NCBI GenBank assembly: GCA_022818135.1
Contig: JAFMSR010000003.1
Location: 35,674,949-35,738,948 of the forward strand
Source: Saxidomus purpurata
Lineage: Eukaryota; Mollusca; Bivalvia; Venerida; Veneridae
Length of the DNA stretch: 64,000 nucleotides
Direction: 5' to 3'
Under the pieces are notes generated by a model. That model searched no databases, was not told the origin of the DNA, and was given only the letters and a program-made list of their open reading frames with translations. The position numbers and the translations under genes were made by a program. Positions 23,438 through 35,254 of the stretch are shown in pieces (within the stretch, counting starts at the first letter, position 1; each line of letters starts with the position of its first letter).

Positions 23438-24062
23438 CCCCCCTGCCTTAGCGGAGGGGATATGGTAATAGACTCCGTCAGTGCGTGCGTCCGTCCGTCC
23501 GACTGTCTGTCACAATTTTGTCAGAAGCATAACTATGAACGTATTCAAGGGAATTTATTTAAGTTTAACACACATACATCTATAGGAAGTGCAATGCCAA
23601 AGAACCATAACTCTACCTTGCCCATTTTTTTAATTATTCCCAATATTAACATTTTCTTGATTTTTCTTATCCGGAGCATTACCCCTAAAATACTAAAGGG
23701 AACTACTTGAAACTTTATATAGTAATAATTGACAATGCGGGGAAGTGCAGTGGCCAAAACCCATAACTCTATTTTGCCTACTTTTTTAATTATCCCCCAT
23801 GGTAACTATTTCTGGATTTTTCTTGTCTTGAGCATAACTCCAAAAGTACTGAAGGAAATTACATGTACTTGAAACTTCATACAGTAATAGAACACAATGA
23901 TGGAAAGTACACGCCCAAGAACCAAAAACATTGCCTCATCATCCCCCGCCAGTTACTATCATTTCATTAAATCAGAGCCTATGCCACTCCTTTCACCTCA
24001 AATTTCTTGGTCATAGAAAGAGCACTCTGTGGGAGTATGGCCATGGGTAACATGGCTCTTGT
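23438..24062. mobile_element. Third tandem-core repeat family
   Basis: It starts CCCCCCTGCCTTAGCGGAGG, then CCGTCCGTCCG, then about three imperfect units of about 170 bp with ACCATAACTCTA, TTTTTTAATTAT and TGAAACTT, and ends near GGTAACATGGCTCTTG. It lies immediately 3' of the lectin gene. No coding content. Confidence 0.6.
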
Positions 24063-24280
24063 TTCTTTAGTTTGTGGTTGATATGTCTTAATTTGTAAAG
24101 TATATTCAAATGATGTATGCTGAATCAAGTACTGTACGGTATGGTATATGCCTTATATTTGTACTTTATGCAAGCGGCTAGGTTTCTGTAGTTTCTGAAA
24201 AAAAAATATTGGTGTTACTGTACTTCTCCCACAAAATTAATAAAAACAGCATTTTTAAATAGATTTCTTTAATTTTATCT

Positions 24281-25994
24281 TTATATCTCACATAAGAAAA
24301 AGTATTTTGCATTGCAGTCATTGTCATTCCAACCACTGCTCCAATCTAGACAGTCCTCATCAGCCGAGCCATGGTGGCCATTATTTGGGTTTCCCGCCCT
24401 CCAGTTTGTGTAACTGAATGGCTCACCAGTAACCCAGTGCCAGTGACCCTCTTTGGCGGTATCGAATCCACCAAGCCATACATAGGTCACACCTTCATAT
24501 CCTCCAGTAGTATTGTGGGCTCTGTTGAATATTTATTATTATCGAATTCAATACACTATAAAGATACTGTGTGTATAATGTAATAATGAGTATAACGACC
24601 TGCAGCCAACTGAATCTGTCAGATTAAATATAAAAAGACGATTCGACTGCAAAAAAACAGTTTTCTGCACTTATGGTTCTATGTCCTGACGATGGCTGTA
24701 AAAGAATATTCAACTGCTATTGTTAGTTTCCCTTTGGCTGACTTAAAATTCATTGTCGGAAAATCGTTTTGAACATATGACTAAAAATCCTACCTCCAAA
24801 GCTCCTCGATCTAAATACTGTAGTTCTATTTCAGGTAAATCCTCACACTAAAGTCAGCAACAAAAACGACTCTAAACACGATTACACATGTTATAAACTA
24901 TCTGTATTGTCACTCCTTGTGAATCCGACGAGCAAATACGTCGGCATCAATACGAAGATGACGTATATTTTAAAAGCGCACGAACTAGCTTAAACTGGAA
25001 AATTAATGATATAAAAATGCTTCGTGTGGATCTATCGACACAGGATGTTTTACTGCTCTGCTACCATTCCGTTTACCAAACAAAAGACTACTTTCAATTA
25101 AAACTCAGTCTGTATTCTATCGTTTTCAAAACTTCTTGTGAAAATGAAGGTCATTTAACGTCATTTTCTGTGTTTCATGTATGCATGCATGTACGTGTGT
25201 ATTGAATAATTTCGGCCGTCTGCAAGATATATGCTAGAAATGAAATTTTGAAATTAAATTCGACTTAAACTTCTTTTACATTTATTCTACAAAAAATCTT
25301 TCTTTTTTCCGGATTTCTTTACAGTACCTTGTTATAATATCTGCTACAACTTTCTCTTCCTCAGGCGAACTAATAACAACCAAGTGCGCGCCAAGTTGTT
25401 GACAGGCTGCACGTGCATCGTTCCAAGACTTTTGCTGATACGGCATATAGTAACATGAACCATTTCCGCTGGTCCATCCATTCCGGCAGCGATATGCATT
25501 CTGTAATACTTAGTTGAAAATAAAACAGAAACGATCGAACAGCGTTTGCTTTAAAGGATAAAATATCCTCAGACTATTGTTTCATTTGGAAAGAAGGCTC
25601 TTGGTTTATTGTGAAACACATCTATCTAATGAACAGTCGTTCTTTTGTATAGTATTTTATTCATGAAGACATAATTCAGTGATATACTCTGTAAAAAAAA
25701 AGACATTGTTTAGATAGGTATGCTTCGTTTTCTGATGATTTCTTTGCTGTTTTGTCTAGATTTTAGTTTATCAATACTAATAATATAATATGTTTTAATA
25801 CTATACAAAAGTAACTGTACCTTAAGAAGTCGAATCTCCTCTACCAGTTGAACATTACTCTTCTGGCAGTTTACCAGTTGTTCTTCTAGGAGAGGACACT
25901 CATTATTCTCCACAGTTAATTTATCGTCAAGCAACAGAGCCTGGCTGTTGAAACCAAGTCCAATAATGGTAAGAAAGACTAGTATGCTACTCAT
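24281..25994 (-). CDS. Secreted C-type lectin (perlucin-like), three coding exons, 195 aa
   Basis: Coding exons are 25994..25821, 25500..25328 and 24521..24281, each intron bounded by GT and AG; the exon phases join cleanly (58 codons; 57 codons plus 2 bases; 1 base plus 79 codons and stop). Residues 1-19 are a signal peptide (hydrophobic core after MSSI). Residues 26-58 form an acidic, Leu-rich possible coiled-coil neck with two Cys. Residues 59-195 are one long-form C-type lectin domain: Cys63/Cys74 N-terminal pair, Cys91, a WIGL-type motif YVWLGG (129-134), Cys173, Cys185 and Cys193. The Ca2+/sugar site has N160-P161-N162 where mannose binders usually have EPN, then E171 and the W180-N181-D182 triad, so calcium binding looks plausible but sugar preference is unclear. 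N71 and N119 are N-glycosylation sequons. No AATAAA follows closely; an ATTAAA lies about 15 bases past the stop. Perlucin-like lectins are known in molluscan immunity and shell matrix; which applies here is inference. Confidence 0.93.
25821..25994 (-). other. Lectin exon 1: signal peptide and neck
   Basis: This holds 58 codons from ATG at 25994 and ends in AAG before a GTACAG donor. It encodes the signal sequence, then an acidic helix-prone stretch with Cys33 and Cys43, which could tether chains into oligomers (inference). The ATG is the first in frame after an in-frame stop upstream; a separate 5' untranslated exon cannot be excluded. Confidence 0.88.
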
Positions 25995-25999
25995 TGTTG

Positions 26000-26939
26000 A
26001 CTATTAATTGTATGGAAACAAAACTAATAAAAGACTTAACCATCCAATAAGTTAAATGGTATATTTCTATTTATGTCAGAGATAAGAACATAACTTACTG
26101 ATAAGTGTAGGGTTTTCCTTTTAGCTTACAGGCGTTAAAACCAGTTCACAACGTCAAAGTAATTGACAGTTTTCTTTGACTAATTTTTTGATGACCTTTT
26201 TGATAGTCTAAACTATATTCAAATAATCTTTGATTAGAAAGCCATCCTATTTTCCAATACAGTTTGATGACTTTTCGTTGATCTTCTGTAATATGAGCCT
26301 TATAAGGGCAGTTTTTGTTCTTCAAAAATTTGAACATTTCCCTATACATGAACATATCTTAGCTTCAAATTACTTTTCACAAAGTTGTTGAATGAAAATT
26401 AAGTTGTTATTTCTAGATATCTTATATACTATTATGTGTATTCTGCCTGTTCAATTTCTTATCAATTTGATCTCTGTCCTACACTCTACGTTTAGCAATG
26501 TCAAGAAACGTGATTGAAATGCACTACTCCCCCTCATGTCCATAGTTCATGCATACGATTGTTTTCTAAAGTCTTGGTTGAGTCGTCAAAATACTGAATA
26601 AGTAAAAAGAAACCTTGTCGAAACTTTGACAAGATTTTCTTTGGCACTGTTCTTTGATAAACAGCTTTGATAGTGTAAATCGGTCATTTAACAAGGTAAT
26701 ATCACATTGAATGCAATATCAATGTCTACACAAATGGCTGACCCTTCCCGAAAGAAGTTTCCTCAACGTTAAGTTTAACAACAGTGGTTTAAAAAGAGTA
26801 GATTCTTCATCTTAACGGTTTCCAAGAAACAGCCTTTTACGAAACTTCTAATAAGCTATTATTTTTACATTTGTAACTAGCACAAATGAAATCAATCGTT
26901 TGTGGTAGCTGTACTTATGTCTTCTTATGTCATTTAATC
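26000..26939. other. Presumed 5' flank of the lectin gene
   Basis: No clear TATA box or repeat. A 5' untranslated exon could lie here. Confidence 0.4.
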
Positions 26940-26999
26940 TTCTTCTTCTTCTTCTTCTTCTTCTTCTTCTTCTTCTTCTTCTTCTTCTTCTTCTTCTTC
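26940..26999. repeat. (CTT)n microsatellite
   Basis: About 20 uninterrupted CTT units. Confidence 0.97.
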
Positions 27000-27467
27000 C
27001 AGTATTGTACATGGCCCTCTCTGGGGCATCGTCGTACAATCACTAGCTTTCAAATCATGTTAGAAGTTTATATGTTTTAGTATCTAAATTTAGTAAGTGT
27101 ATATGTCACTCGAGTGTAAAGCATTACTTGCCTTAGAATCTTAATTATTAAGATTACCGATAAATCTGTCTCCTCGGCATTTAAGCTTGTCGAAGTATTT
27201 GAAATTAATACCTCGGGTAAAATATGCCAATATTGCCCTGGCAAGAAACGAAAGTTTCAGTAACTGGTTCAGTAGTCTAAACTTTTTTTAAAAGTCTTCT
27301 TATGACAGGGTCAATAGCAAGAAAAATGCAACATAAATAATCATTATGAATAGTCAAAAGCTAAATTAGTGTGGAAAGGACATCAAGAATCGGATCAATC
27401 TGAGGTGGTAACCTTTTATTTAACGTATTACTTTATTTTGTTATATGCTTTGAAACGCATTTGCGTT

Positions 27468-27561
27468 ACTGTGTATGTGTTTCCTTTACTTTTGCATTTT
27501 TCGAAAAGTGTTGCACTGTGTATGTGTTTCCTTTACTTTTGCATTTTTCGAAAAGTGTTGC
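27468..27561. repeat. Perfect 47-bp tandem duplication
   Basis: Two identical 47-bp copies starting ACTGTGTATGTGTTTCC (27468-27514 and 27515-27561). Identity implies a recent event or an assembly artefact. Confidence 0.95.
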
Positions 27562-27819
27562 CTTCATAAAGTAAAGCTTCTGTGGTTACGTTTTTACTAG
27601 GCTGGTGAAATCGTTCTTGTAAATGTAGCATCATCATCACATATCTGCAATTCGATATTAGAATGGCTTGCCATTGATATGATATTAATAAACGTATATT
27701 CTCATTTTCTGAAGATTTAGTTCAATGTTTGTGATTTATTAGTTTTATTCTGCTTCTGCTGTACTTGTTGCAATAAAAATTACGAAAGACATAAATCAAT
27801 CTGTATAAATAAGTTCATC

Positions 27820-28090
27820 ATATTTACAGACAAATGAAATATTTCTCACGGTTTTATTGGTTGCTTTTAGACCATAGGTCACTCGTAGACGGCATTTGTC
27901 GTGTATAAATCTGATATATATTGATTGGAAGAGAAAATATGGAAAGTAAATAAAAAGTATTTAGAAGGTTTTCCAAATCATTAGTGGTTTTCGGGCAATG
28001 ATATTTGCGCAACTTAATGATATATGAAAGAAACTTGATTTATCCCTTGATCTATCCATAAGTAATGTAAATAGACATGTGGTAACAGTA
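27820..28090. repeat. Dispersed repeat, copies near 27.8, 29.2 and 38.9 kb
   Basis: TTTACAGACAAATGAAATAT, then AGGTCACTCG/GGTCACTGG, then TAAATAAAAAG recur in order at 27825, 29190 and 38932. No frame is conserved. Confidence 0.65.
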
Positions 28091-29184
28091 TCCTTAAATA
28101 CTTACAGACATTTTATAGTGTTTCACCACCCGGAAGTAAGTGTCCTACTGGTTTCTCAGAAACACAATTGCTGTAAAACGAAGTTACATAATAGCTTAAT
28201 TTTGCTAAATTCCATGGTAAAAGGTCATTTCGAACAGTCACGATATACGAGTATGATGGTATAACATGTGAAGAGTGATAGTTTAAATTCAATTTACTTC
28301 TAGATGTTTGTATACAACTGTCTTTTACATATTTCATACATGTGATTCAATTTTAAGGAAACGAGTCATTAATGTGCGGGCAAAATCTGAAAATCAAAGT
28401 TGATCATTTTTTGCAAAGAAAATATAAACAATTTGGTAATGATGTTAGATAACTGGTTTGCAAATCATGAGTGGTCTTCAGATATCTTACAAATAAAGTA
28501 CAGAATACATATAAAAGCTGTTCCAAGGAATATAAAGTATAAATACGAAGTTGAGATTTGACACCGATATGTAACTTATAACTGTGAGAGAGGGATCATA
28601 ATTATGTTTCTGTAAAACTTATATGTCTAAGTACAGTATGGCTGACACAGAAACTATTGCAATATTGCTTTGACCTCTTAGTGTGTGTTTGATCTAAATA
28701 CTCGAGGTTTTGCACATTAAACTTTCCCGTAATGCTCCACTATTCTGTAAAGATATTTTTAAATCCCAGCTAACATTAACGAATGTAAGGCTGAGATACA
28801 ATCTGTGCGGGGATAAACGAACAATGTGCCTACATTATACTTCTTGATTCTAATTGGTGTCTTAATTAGCTATATTACCCTGATGTAGAAAGTACAATGA
28901 TTCAAACTACATTTTGTGCATTATTTCATTTGAACATTTTCAAAATTTACAATTATCGATCATTTTCAATTTCAACTTTTTTTATTTAATGTGTAAACCA
29001 ACATTCGATGTGTTTGTTCAAGACTTTGGGAAGTTTTTGAAGAACATCGAATTCTTTCTATGTTTTTTAACTGCTATAAGTCTTAAGTCATATATTCAAT
29101 AACTTAAACGTGATCCAAAGTCTGTACTTACTGCTATGTACAGGAGATAACGAAAGCGGGATATGTCTTCCATCAAAGTGTCTT

Positions 29185-29345
29185 CGAGTTTACAGACAAA
29201 TTAAATATTTCCCACAGTTTTATTGATGATTCTAAGTCTAAAGGTCACTCGGAGACTGTATTTATGCTGTTCGTGTTTGCGTTTGGTGAGAAAGGAAGAT
29301 CTAAAATGTAAATAAAAAGTAATAAGACGAAATTGTTTCAAATAA
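29185..29345. repeat. Second copy of the 27.8-kb dispersed repeat
   Basis: Same ordered strings as at 27820-28090 and 38930-39200, with ATTAAATATTTCCCACAG. Confidence 0.6.
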
Positions 29346-29779
29346 AGGTGTTCGCGATTTGAGAGTTTATTTTGAGAAATTTTCATCAGTATTGAATGTT
29401 GTAACAAATTGTTCTGTTATAACTGTAAGCGCAGGAAATCATCCCTAGCTTCAAATGGAAAAGCAATTGATTTCGTAGGAGTGTGAAACGAATTTTGTTT
29501 AATTTCTAATTCAAAGGTTAACTTGAACGGATAAGATACAAGTTTGATAAGGTTGATATATCTGTCAGAACTGATGCTTTCTATTCAGTCCGACTTTACA
29601 GCAATACTTCAATAATCCTCCATTCTTGATATTCAAGTGCATGACCATTGTGGCCAATCTTTAATTTAAAAACTTAATCTAATTTTTACACGTTAAATGG
29701 CAAAATTATGTTTAGCTTTTATCTTATACAGGACATGGACCTCTGATTTATTTTAATTAGTTTATTTTTTGTGTTTCAG

Positions 29780-29848
29780 GCATGCAAGAGTAATGGTTGT
29801 GGGACAGTATTGTTCACTAAACAATTATGCTGCAGCCGTAGAAATTAA
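29780..29848 (+). CDS. Candidate terminal exon of a small cysteine-rich peptide (partial)
   Basis: A pyrimidine-rich tract ending GTGTTTCAG is followed by 22 codons and TAA. The peptide has the pattern C-x4-C-x9-CC and ends four residues after CC. The C-x9-CC-x(3-4)-stop ending equals that of the 12-cysteine peptides at 15.6 and 20.7 kb, though on the opposite strand and shorter. No upstream signal-peptide exon was found between 26.4 and 29.7 kb, so this may be a remnant, a distant gene's last exon, or chance. Confidence 0.3.
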   Translation, partial: ACKSNGCGTVLFTKQLCCSRRN

Positions 29849-29849
29849 G

Positions 29850-32800
29850 ATTTTTGTGGTAGCAGTCGCATCCAATCTACAAACAAATCATTAAGAATAT
29901 TATGGGAAAACACTAATCATATAGAAAGAACGAGGCTGTACATATTTTAGTCACAGATTGGTTTTTTCATAGGTGTATAAGTTACTATCCATTAACATTA
30001 TGGTATTTCAATTTTCTGGTATCGCATGTTCGGCGCACACTGTACCGATTACATTAAACACATTTCCTGTGCCTATTTCTTTTTTTCTGGCAGCGTTTGA
30101 CAGTTTTGTCAAATCTAGGTCACCAATGGAATATACATACTTTGTCAACCAACTGAACGGCGTAACCCGAAGTAGAAGTGCGGTACCAATTTGATTCACT
30201 TAACAATAATCATGTTAGCTAACAATGAAGTCCTAACCCTTCTTTCTACTTTGCAAAATGCTTTTAGTGCATGAACAATGATTTTGTGTTCACTACATGA
30301 TAGCTACAATAGACAGAGTAGTGCTCTTACACCTCCGGCTAAATTCTAAATGCAAAATTGTGCATTCTTGCGATAAATTAGAAATACATTTGCAATTTGT
30401 TTGGAAGAGAAAAGGATAAGATTTCGCTTGATAGACATCCGACATTTCCATAACAGACAATACACATGAATGAGACAAAGAGTAGATAAGTGTAATTGCA
30501 AATGATATTCTGCTATATACTGTTGCATATGAGACAAATATTAGGACAAGTGTTCAAAACAGTTTAGTCGATCAAACATGGCTGAAGAAAGAAAACCAAA
30601 GACCCACAATAAGTCAGTGCCTTTTCTTGAGAAAAAACTGAAACTTTTAAACTATTACCACCGTTAGAAAGTACTTACTTTCGAAAATGGATTTAAAAGA
30701 TAATTTAAATATATGTAACGTAGATTGAAGGTTGGCATTTACACAATTTATACAATTCGTCTCTTTTTGATGTTAGCCAAAATCTAGTATAAGCCACACT
30801 AGCTTGATTCAATTCCAGTAAACCAACATAGTAAAATTAAAGTGTATCATTAAATTTCTTTTCTCTGACGATCACGTTATTTATGTGCGTAAAAGCGCAC
30901 GAAGTCTTTTATAGGGTTACAGTAAAGCATTTATATACATTACTCGGCTGTGTTATTTTCGGTTGTCACTAAGCTTTCAATTGTTCATTTGTTTGTAGTT
31001 TATTAACATTGCATTGATGTCGCGCATGCGCAGAGGTCTGTGAAAAACACGTATTAACAGACAGATTAATATATGATAACTGAAACATTAAAATACTACA
31101 ACTCCTTTCAAAAGCATATTCTAACATCAACGCCGTGTGATAATTGAAGGCAGTTCAAAAGAAAAACTAATATTTTCTAAAGGAAACATTTTCTTTTACT
31201 TTCAGGAACATAATTTCAATAAAAGTGTATACTGTCTCCAATTTGAATGAATTATGCTTTTACAAATGAGAAATGCAATTCCTCGGGAATCTCGACGCTT
31301 AAACTTTTAAATCATGGTACATTCACATTAAAACTTTTCATTTCATCTTAGATTTAATTGACTTTCCAGTGCACGTAAATAAAGTTCTCAACATGTTAAT
31401 GATTGAATTATCTCCTACGCCTTCTATTGCAATGTTATATATATATATATCACGTTGTTTCTTTCCTAGAAGTTCCTGAGACTCGTCAGTCTTAACCAAT
31501 ATAATACAATCTCATCAAAATAAATGTAATACACTTTCCTTTTACACCATTTATTTGTGCTCATGGAATAGCAAAACGGAAGATAGTCAGTCTCACAAAT
31601 AATGAGTTGTAAAGGTACATTTTAGGATTAAAAGTTTTTACCCGTCTAAATATAGATAGATCAGTAAAAAATATTAGTCATTCTAATACGAGTGGCTGCG
31701 TTTCCTATATTAACATCTTAGAAAAAGACTGTAAATGACGTCACTACGTGACGTATGTAAACAAGCGGGTCCAATCGCATTTCGTGTTTTATAGTTACAA
31801 ACTAGCCATAGTGTACTGCTTCGCGTTCATTAAAGTTCAGCAAATGACGTGTAACAATCGAAGAAAAGATAATTTATTTATTATTTTCAATGCAGTAGAC
31901 TTATTTTTATCATGAATTCGATGCAAACTGTTTAGAGTTGTCATTTGTGTAAATAAAAGAGGCATAAAGTATTATGCAAAACAGTGTTCATAACAATCAC
32001 TTATTTAACCTGTAAAGTGTACTAGAACTATCACCTGACTCAAATAAAGGCAACTCAAATAAAATAGTTAGTTGTTCAGGTGCTTTATTATTGGCACCAC
32101 ATGAACACATTATACCAGGAATGTCTCTCTAAAATACTGGTGTTTGTGAATCTTAATATAATAATTTTATGTGCTAGATATAACTTCTAACAGAATCTAC
32201 TTTCCTATCCGTTGTAAGTCCAATTCATTTCATCTATTTAATTTGCTAACAGGCTTCTCCTCGAATGGCTTCAATATTTTCACAATACAGGACAATATAC
32301 TGTTGCGTTTCATTTGTTCAAGGAACAGATCAATTATCGAGAGTGAACATAAAGCGGATGCTATTTTTCATTGTTGAGTACATTAATACGCTCAGTGTTT
32401 TATGAATTGTGCTTGTAAATCACTATCCCATTCAAAAACACGAGCTTGAAACTTGATTTCTAATTTGATATATACGTTACAACATTTTCGGACAATTTTC
32501 GCGAAAGTTTCAAGCTTTTAAGTCACAAGCGAGCCCAGTATGGAAGAAACATTTTTAAAATAGCAATGAATAAAGTCTGCCATTGAGTTCTTGATTCCTT
32601 CATTAGTTGTCTACAACGGTATTATGAAAACAAAACCTTCATACTCATTTTTGTATCGCTAAAGGCCTCTGTTCGACAATATATAGTACATGATAAGTTT
32701 TTGCTTGGTCAAATCGATATTCCTTTATTTCTTTTTGAAACTTAACGTCACCAACTAAGATATATAGAACATTATCATTACGTTTTAATTTCCTGAAATT

Positions 32801-33039
32801 GATTTCTATTAGTGATGAAAATGCGAGTGTTTCCCAAAGACTTATTTTTAGAGTTTAAGTATAGATTGTCCTGTTTACAACATTTGTTTAAATGTAAGAA
32901 CTTTTGTGAAGCAATCTTTTGTTTATATTTTTTTATAAAACGAATAGGCCAGTGTTTTGTAATCTTCCTTCAATGCAAAGTTAAATTTTTCATCAACTCT
33001 CTACCCATACCAACTTGAAATTATGACTTTGTAACCATC
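29850..33039. other. No gene seen
   Basis: Chance frames up to 74 codons; a short (TA)n at 31438-31452; GTGACGT/ACGTCA-containing sequence at 31735-31760. Confidence 0.5.
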
Positions 33040-35150
33040 CTACCAAACTTCTATAAAGAACTTGCCTTTCAGTTGATCTATATGCGAGATATTGCCAACT
33101 GTATAAGAAACTTTATTCTCAGTGGATATTACTTATATCTCTTTTTTCACTAGAGAACTGACGTCTACAAATAAACCCATTACTCTCTGCAGCTACTTCA
33201 CGCTATATCAATTTACAATACGCCCCGACAGACTGTCCTGTGGGAGAACTGGTCATCTAGCACGTCATTTCCTCCTGTTATACAAGAAAATGATTGATAC
33301 ATATCTTATAACAAATACTCTATGTTAACACTGATGTGTCATAACATATAACTATAACCCTTTTGTTCCAGAACATTTCAACTAAAACTAAGTCATGACA
33401 CCAGTTCTATTCTCCTGACGTTATTAATATCTGCAAGTATTGGCGATTTCTGCACTGATTTGCAAACACAATCAATATTAAGCATGCAAATTATTTATAT
33501 TTTGTAAGAGCTATAAATTCCTGTAATTCTACATCCAAAGTGGTAAACATCATTAAGCGTATGCTTTTGATTTTGTCCGCTTGTAATATTGTTCCGAAAT
33601 CAACCGCAAATGTTAAAAAATCTTACTCAGTGGGAATGCATTTTATGTGACTCACCTTTCAAGCAGTTACTCTTAATTTAACAATCTTCTTTACAATCGA
33701 CTGTGCGTGGTGAATTAATTTACTTTTTTGCTTAAAATACCAATTATTTAATTTCGACAGATGCAATTTCTATTTTGACATACGTGATGTATCTCGGGGA
33801 ATTTTGATTTGGATTCAAAATTTGCTGCAGTTCTGTTTGCATGCAAAAGTTCTATTTAGTTAATGCTCAATATGTTACCATCTCACGATATAACACAAAG
33901 CACCTTTAACATCAAGTCATTTCTAGATCCTTTAAATTGTCTTTAGATTTTACATTTCAGACTTCTACATTGCAATACAAAAACACATATTATTTTCTCA
34001 GGCATGATTGCAACCACTATCAACAAATTAAATGTCTCGCACGAAACTGCTTTGTAAATATATTGTATAATCTTTCTTTGTCAAACAATCGATATATACA
34101 ACCTTAAGATGTTTCCGTCACAGTCAAGGACAGAACACATCGTGGGTCGAAACGATATACAAATGCACATTGTAGAAACACAATACAAATTGAGTGTTTT
34201 ACATTGTTAAAACCTTCACGTGTCCATAAGTTTAGAGGACAAACATTTGCAGTTTTAGTACACTCCACTAGATACTGGAAGCTAAACAGGTCTATCTGAC
34301 TTGAGGAAAGGTAAAACAGGCGTAACGTAAGCAAAGTAGTAAAGTATAGTTTATTTGTGATCTGTAGGCCACCGGCCCATACACAACTTATGTACGTAAT
34401 AGTAACATACCTTGAAATATATGAATACAAACAAAACATTTTTACATATTATCATAGTATGCGATTGTGTCCTGAAAGCCTATAGTGATTCCTGCATTTG
34501 TACAGATTGTCTTTATATAAAGGACAATAATTTCGAACTACAAAATACATGTTAATATAATAAGCCCGAATATCTACTTGAGTATATTTTTTCTATATAC
34601 TAGTTAATAGTTCGGTTCTACGTTTAAAAGAATAATATCGATGCTAAACTTCTAATTGTTGTAACATTTGTACATGACATTAAATTACAAAATGTAATAC
34701 GTGAAGGGTAAGAAAATCACGTTATTTAGTTTAAACATAGTATGCTTTACGAAAGATTTGAAAGGTAAATATTTTGTATGAGGTTATGCAAACTTTACGC
34801 TTCAATAGCAGTCCATCTTAATTTAGAGAATTTAGTGAAGGGGATGTTAGTTAAGCTTCAGATATTGACTTTGTTCTGACGTTTACTGTTAAATTATTGT
34901 AACAGTCATAAATCTTCCACAAATATCGTGTTCATCTTTCTTACAGAAATGATTACTGGTGCTGACATATTTACTGATAGTGTCTAATAATTGTAAATGT
35001 GTTTCCTCGAGAGATCGTTCTGTATTACTTTCATCCTCGCTTTTTGCCTCCATGATGTCATCTTAAGCTGTAATTTTCTAACATCAAATATCTATAATTA
35101 TCATCCACAAACAAGACAGACAGCCTATCAAACATTTGTTTTAGCTTTAA
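33040..35150. repeat. Rearranged third copy of the same duplication
   Basis: 33040-33260 matches 41160-41365 in reverse orientation (CTTGCCTTTCAGTTGATC; CTCTGCAGCTACTTCACGC), whereas 34900-35130 matches 58450-58690 in the same orientation (GTAAATGTGTTTCCTC; TTGCCTCCATGATG). An inversion must separate them. Between them I see no gene. Confidence 0.6.
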
Positions 35151-35254
35151 CTTAAGAGATACAGAGAACAAATAATTGCCTTTTTACATTTATAATCCAC
35201 CATTTTTCTTTACTTTAAAGTAACTGCCTCAAACACTAACAATGAATCAAGAAG

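Noticed and set aside
26848..27039. Poly-Arg frame
   Set aside because: Translation of the (CTT)n microsatellite.
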